Assembly (NCBI GenBank): GCA_046719715.1
Contig: JBDNCJ010000004.1
Coordinates: 31,494 to 95,493, forward strand
Direction of reading: 5' to 3'
Length of the DNA: 64,000 nucleotides
Source of the DNA: JANWWM01 sp046719715
GTDB taxonomy: Bacteria > Bacteroidota > Chlorobiia > Chlorobiales > Thermochlorobacteraceae
Numbering within the stretch: position 1 is the first letter of the stretch; every line of letters starts with the position of its first letter. A model generated the notes under the pieces. That model was given only the letters and a program-made list of their open reading frames with translations. It did not search any database and had not been told where the DNA came from. Below are positions 60,282-64,000 of the stretch, piece after piece. The position numbers were made by a program, and so were the translations under genes.

Positions 60282-62696
60282 TCATTGGCAGGCTTCGCAA
60301 GAGTCTGGATTTTCAAGCGAGCACGACACCGCGTCTTTGGTTTTGTTTTCAGACGGCACGGCGTGTCCGTTGCCGTTGGCGAATTGTCCGTTGGCGACGG
60401 CGTTGGCAAGCGAGGCAACTGTTTCTTGAACGGGTGTGCTTTCTTTTGCGCCAGCGGTCGTTGTTTTCTGAATGCGCGTTTTGGCGCGAGAGCGCAGGTA
60501 GTAGGTCGTTTTCGCGCCGCTCTTCCACGCATACATATACATCGAAGAAAGTTTGCCCGTCGTCGGCGACTCCATAAAGAGATTGAGCGATTGGGACTGA
60601 CAAATAAAAGCCGAGCGCTCCGCCGCCGTTTCAATCAAGGCTTTTTGTGAAATTTCCCAGACGGTCTTGTAGAGCATGCGCACGTCTTCGGGAATGGCGT
60701 CGATGTGCTGAATTGAGCCTTCGCCTTCGATGATGGCGGCGCGAATTTGCGGCGTCCAAAGTCCGAGCCGTTTAAGGTCAGCGACGAGGTATCGATTGAT
60801 TTGCAAAAATTCTCCCGAAAGCGTTTCGCGCTTGAAGAGGTTGGAAACTTGCGGCTCGATGCACTCATAACAGCCGACAATAGAGGCAATCGTTGCCGTT
60901 GGTGCAATGGCAATCAGAAGCGAATTGCGCAGCCCTTTGACTTTGATTTCTTCGGCGAGCGTGTCCCAATCTTCGTGCAAGGTCGGCGTAATGCCGTATT
61001 CTTTGGCGAGATGCACGGCGAGTTTTCCTTGAACATACTTCGTTTCGCTGAACGCCGGAAACGCGCCGAATTCTTCGGCTAATTTGACCGATGTTTTCAG
61101 GGCTTCGTAGTAAATGACTTCGGAAATTTGATTCGAGAGGGCTTTGGCATCAGCCGAGTCAAACGGCATACGCATTTTGAAGAACACATCTTGCAAGCCC
61201 ATCAACCCAAGTCCGACGGGGCGCCAGCGATGATTTGACGCCGCCGCTTCTTTGGTGGGATAGAAATTGATGTCAATGACTCTATCCAAGAATTTTGTCG
61301 CAATGCGCACGACTTTTCGGAGTCCATCAAAATCGAAATAGCCATCGTCGCGCACGAATGCACCGACATTCACGCTTCCGAGATTGCAGACGGCGGTTTC
61401 ATCTTTGGAAGTTACTTCCAAAATTTCGGTGCAAAGATTTGAGCTGTGAATGATGTTGCCCGGCTTGCCCGTTTGCGCCGAGCGTTTGTTCGAGGTGTCT
61501 TTGAAGCACATCCAGCCGTTGCCTGTTTCGGCGAGCGTTTGCATCATTCTGCCGTAGAGGGCGCGCGCGGACACTTGCTTCAACGCTTTGCCTTCGGCTT
61601 CATATTTTTCATACCACATTTCGAATTCATCGCCGAAGGTGTTGAGCAGTTCGGGCACGTCGCTGGGTGAGAAGAGCGACCAATGTGCATCGGCTTCGAT
61701 GCGTTTCATAAAGAGGTCGGGCACCCAGAGCGCGAGGTTCAGGTTGTGCGTGCGTCGTTCTTCGGCGCCAGTGTTGTTGCGCAGTTCAAGGAACACCTCG
61801 ACGTCGGCATGCCATGGTTCGAGATAAATCGCCGCCGCGCCTTTGCGCTTGCCCCCTTGATTGACGGCATGCACGCTTGAATCCATGACTTTCAGGAACG
61901 GAATAATGCCATTGGATTTGCCGTTCGTGCCTTTGATGAGCGCGCCAGAGGCTCTTACGGGCGTCCAATCGATTCCAATGCCGCCCGACCACTTGGAAAG
62001 TTGCGCGCAGTCGGAATAGGCTTTGTAAATGCCCTCTAAACTATCTTCTCCGACTGTCAACAGGTAACACGAACTCATTTGCGCATGGCGCGTGCCTGAA
62101 TTGAAGAGCGTCGGCGTCGAGGGCATGTAGAGGAAGTTCGAGATGATGTCGTAAAACTCAATCGCTTCCGCAATGTTTTTCGATAAGCCCAGTGCAACGC
62201 GCATGAACATCCATTGCGGACGTTCAATCACTTTGCGGGTTTTCGGGTGGCGCAAGAGGTATCGGTCGTAAATCGTGCGCAAGCCGAAGTATTCGAAGAG
62301 GTCGTCTCGGTCGTGGTCGATGGCGTATTCAATCGTATCTAAATCTTCTTCGGCAAGGGCGCGCACCCGCGAATCAATGAGGCAAAGCCCATCGGCGAGT
62401 TTGATGTAATCGCGGAAGGCTTCGTCTCTCCCTGCTTCCTTGCGGATAGATTCGGCGAGCATGCGCGCCGCCACTTTGGAGTAGTTCGGCTCCTCGACTG
62501 TAAGCATCACGGCTGTTTCAATCGAGAGATTATCCAACTCTTCCGTTGTGCTTCCTTCGTGCAAGCCGTTGATGGTGCGCTTGGCGACTTCAAGCGGCAC
62601 GACGTTTTCAATCCCGCGACATGCGCGCGAGACCGCATGCAAAATTTTCTCGATTTTAACTTCTTCGCGTGAACCGTCTCGTTTTACAACATACAT
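60282..62696 (-). CDS. nrdA: Ribonucleoside-diphosphate reductase, class Ia large subunit
   Basis: An 804-residue catalytic subunit. The N-terminal ATP-cone (about 1-90: VVKRDGSREEVKIEKIL) mediates allosteric control. Active-site features are the redox Cys in HAQMSSCYLL, the NLCTEILE triad and AVCNLGSVN, the radical-relay tyrosine pair in KTTYYLRSRAK, and a long low-complexity linker ending with the swinging-arm cysteines in DSCEACQ. A clear Shine-Dalgarno AAAGGAGAG lies 9 bases before the ATG, unusual in this window. The upstream 567 bases are non-coding. nrdB follows. Confidence 0.95.
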   Translation of the reverse strand: MYVVKRDGSREEVKIEKILHAVSRACRGIENVVPLEVAKRTINGLHEGSTTEELDNLSIETAVMLTVEEPNYSKVAARMLAESIRKEAGRDEAFRDYIKLADGLCLIDSRVRALAEEDLDTIEYAIDHDRDDLFEYFGLRTIYDRYLLRHPKTRKVIERPQWMFMRVALGLSKNIAEAIEFYDIISNFLYMPSTPTLFNSGTRHAQMSSCYLLTVGEDSLEGIYKAYSDCAQLSKWSGGIGIDWTPVRASGALIKGTNGKSNGIIPFLKVMDSSVHAVNQGGKRKGAAAIYLEPWHADVEVFLELRNNTGAEERRTHNLNLALWVPDLFMKRIEADAHWSLFSPSDVPELLNTFGDEFEMWYEKYEAEGKALKQVSARALYGRMMQTLAETGNGWMCFKDTSNKRSAQTGKPGNIIHSSNLCTEILEVTSKDETAVCNLGSVNVGAFVRDDGYFDFDGLRKVVRIATKFLDRVIDINFYPTKEAAASNHRWRPVGLGLMGLQDVFFKMRMPFDSADAKALSNQISEVIYYEALKTSVKLAEEFGAFPAFSETKYVQGKLAVHLAKEYGITPTLHEDWDTLAEEIKVKGLRNSLLIAIAPTATIASIVGCYECIEPQVSNLFKRETLSGEFLQINRYLVADLKRLGLWTPQIRAAIIEGEGSIQHIDAIPEDVRMLYKTVWEISQKALIETAAERSAFICQSQSLNLFMESPTTGKLSSMYMYAWKSGAKTTYYLRSRAKTRIQKTTTAGAKESTPVQETVASLANAVANGQFANGNGHAVPSENKTKDAVSCSLENPDSCEACQ

Positions 62697-63263
62697 AGTC
62701 GTCTCTCCTTTGGTTAAAGGGTTCTGAAAAATTGAGTTTGAAAAGTTTTTTGACCGAAACTTATGACTTGTGAAAGCCCGTCCTTAGACGCGAGTAGGGA
62801 AAACCTTTCCCTTCGGTCTTTACAGACTTGCAGTATTTGTCTTCAAATTTGTGATAGCAATCGCTCGGTGTGCTTACTCCCAATTGTCTTCCTAATGTTA
62901 CGCTTGTTTAGCTTGACGCTAACTCTCTTGGGTGAGGCTCTTGTTGTTAGAGTATTTCGTTAGAGCGTTGATGCGTGTTGAATATCGCAGAGAAGATTTT
63001 TTAGCGCAAAAAAATCGGAAAAAAAGTCGAAAAAAAATCTCGCTAATTGAATAACGGAATTTTTTTGATGTCATTTTGAGAGCGAAAAAAATTTTTTTCA
63101 GCCTTTCAACTCCGCAATTCTCACATTGACGTGGCGGTGAAGGATTCCCTTTTATGCTTTACCAAAGGGCATGTCGCGCCGATTAACTTTGTTCTTTAAG
63201 ACGTCTTGTTGGACTTATTCCGACGGAATTCATTTTAATTTCCTTTTTCAACTCACTGCATCA
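62697..63263. other. Long non-coding divergent leader between nrdA and the DUF2887 gene
   Basis: 567 bases without a credible gene on either strand. The nrdA-proximal 300 bases are rich in potential RNA structure on the minus strand: GGGAAAGGTTTTCCC hairpin (62797-62811), TTAGCGTCAAGCTAA near 62900, and AGCGATTGCT near 62860. The middle (62990-63105) is extremely A/T-rich with A7, A8 and T8 runs. The distal part carries a TAACTTTG box for the DUF2887 gene. No cobalamin or other known riboswitch core, and no NrdR box pair, could be recognised. Confidence 0.5.
63184..63191 (+). promoter_or_regulatory. Bacteroidota-type -7 box for the DUF2887 gene
   Basis: TAACTTTG, an exact TAnnTTTG match, 72 bases before the ATG at 63264; no TTG at ideal spacing. 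Confidence 0.3.
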
Positions 63264-64000
63264 ATGAGCACCGATAAACTCATTTACCTGCTCCTGCAAC
63301 TTCTGCCGCAAGGCTTCTTCTCGCTCATCGGAAGAAGTCCCGACGATGCCTCGCGCTACCAATTCAAATCCGTTGAACTCAAAGAAGTCGCTTTCCGCAT
63401 TGATGGGCTTTTCATTCCCGACGCCGACGACGTCACTTACTTCGTGGAAGCGCAATTTCAACGCGACGAGCAATTCTACGCCCGATTCTTCGCCGAAATT
63501 TTCCTCTACCTCAAACAGTATCCGACGCGCCGGTGGGAAGCGGTAGTGATATATCCTTCTCATAGTGCAGAGCAAAAGGAACTTGAAGCATACCGAGAAT
63601 TTCTTGCATTGAAGCAGGTCAAACGAATATATTTGAACGCGTTGCCGCCATCGGATTCGGTTGCGATTGCGTTGTTTGAGATGTTGATTGTGCCGAAGGA
63701 AGAGGTCGGGGCATTGGCGCGCAAAATTGCACCGCGCGCCGATAAAGTGCAGATGGCGTTGCTCTTGAAGATTTTGAGTTACAAGAACATAACCGAAGAG
63801 GAGGTCAAAACGATGTTGGAAATAGAGGAAGAGTTATTGAAAGATACGCCGTTTTACAAGGAAGTCTTTGCAAAAGGCAGACAAGAAGGCAAGCAAGAAG
63901 GCAGACAAGAAGGCAAGCAAGAAGGTTTGCTTGAAGGCAAACTTGCAACCGTGCCGTTGTTGAGGGAGTTAGGATTAAGCGATGAGCACATTGCCGAAAA
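63264..64000 (+). CDS. DUF2887/Rpn-like PD-(D/E)XK protein, 3' end beyond the window
   Basis: At least 245 residues, open to the end of the window. Seen: MSTDKLIYLLLQLLPQGFF, ELKEVAFRIDGLFIPDADD and YFVEAQFQRDEQFYARFFAE (the D...ExQ core of a PD-(D/E)XK fold), then EAVVIYPSHSAEQ. A degenerate GRQEGKQEG repeat follows, encoded by two exact 24-bp copies at 63876-63923, and a closing helix LLRELGLSDEHIAE. This is the DUF2887 family, related to Rpn recombination-promoting nucleases and common as multicopy genes in cyanobacteria and Chlorobi. Function unproven. Confidence 0.8.
   Translation, partial: MSTDKLIYLLLQLLPQGFFSLIGRSPDDASRYQFKSVELKEVAFRIDGLFIPDADDVTYFVEAQFQRDEQFYARFFAEIFLYLKQYPTRRWEAVVIYPSHSAEQKELEAYREFLALKQVKRIYLNALPPSDSVAIALFEMLIVPKEEVGALARKIAPRADKVQMALLLKILSYKNITEEEVKTMLEIEEELLKDTPFYKEVFAKGRQEGKQEGRQEGKQEGLLEGKLATVPLLRELGLSDEHIAE
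63876..63923 (+). repeat. 24-bp coding tandem repeat in the DUF2887 gene
   Basis: Two exact copies of a 24-base unit beginning GGCAGACAAGAAGGC encode alternating GRQE/GKQE. Such charged repeats are a hallmark of the family's linker and can vary in number between paralogues. Confidence 0.75.

Noticed and set aside
62697..63000. Possible cobalamin or deoxyguanosine riboswitch in the nrdA leader
   Set aside because: No conserved core of either class could be matched; only generic hairpins were seen.
63876..63923. Repeat considered as a CRISPR or minisatellite array
   Set aside because: The copies are directly adjacent, in frame within the DUF2887 gene, and there are no spacers.

Overview
The window reads as chromosomal DNA of a free-living Gram-negative bacterium of the Bacteroidota/Chlorobiota branch, roughly half G+C and densely coded on both strands. 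The evidence is a TonB-dependent receptor with a carboxypeptidase-like N-terminal domain, several surface lipoproteins, a remnant of a type IX secretion (T9SS) C-terminal domain, and several upstream regions carrying the TAnnTTTG -7 box typical of Bacteroidota-type promoters. Glutamate-1-semialdehyde aminotransferase (C5 tetrapyrrole route), a ferrochelatase-like protein, a fused phytol-kinase/phytyl-phosphate-kinase-like protein and late cobalamin genes would suit a Chloroherpeton/Thermochlorobacter-like member of the green sulfur lineage. A class Ia ribonucleotide reductase and a glutaryl-CoA-dehydrogenase-like enzyme point to oxygen use. The genus-level guess is inference; no photosystem gene is present here.

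Layout. 0-7.7 kb: a secreted protein, two tandem TPR histidine kinases, then small proteins (metal-binding lipoprotein, YtxH, Uma2-like), an alpha/beta hydrolase and MarC. 7.7-15 kb: cysteine desulfurase, a barrel-like envelope protein, rsmG, a TPR lipoprotein, a mannose-1-phosphate guanylyltransferase, a propeller-like lipoprotein behind a C8/G9 tract pair, and a decayed T9SS domain with repeats. 15-23 kb (minus strand): purH, priA, a TPR-SpoIIE phosphatase, and mrdA-recX. 23-30.5 kb: PhzF-like protein, DUF4397 lipoprotein, meaB and a small partner, aldo/keto reductase, a third TPR kinase, a ferrochelatase-like protein. 30.5-43.3 kb: two tRNA-Leu genes, pyrF, cobT-cobS, GH13 amylase lipoprotein, thioesterase-TPR pair, the VTE5/VTE6-like fusion, comEC, an acyl-CoA dehydrogenase, an RRM protein. 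43.5-50.2 kb: ABC ATPase, HtrA protease, hemL, a TPR protein, 5-formyl-THF cyclo-ligase, FAH-family protein, lipoprotein. 50.3-54.7 kb: a TonB receptor and beta-helix lipoprotein operon. 55-64 kb: serS, a DEDDh exonuclease/GIY-YIG fusion with an unknown partner, nrdA-nrdB, a long non-coding leader, and a DUF2887 protein cut by the window end.

The most distinctive theme is a family of cytoplasmic TPR signalling proteins. They share a TPR array and a charged coiled-coil linker, but end in a histidine kinase (three genes), a SpoIIE/PP2C phosphatase (one) or nothing (two). None has a neighbouring response regulator. Most of the rest is housekeeping. No prophage, insertion sequence, CRISPR array or recognisable defence island was seen.
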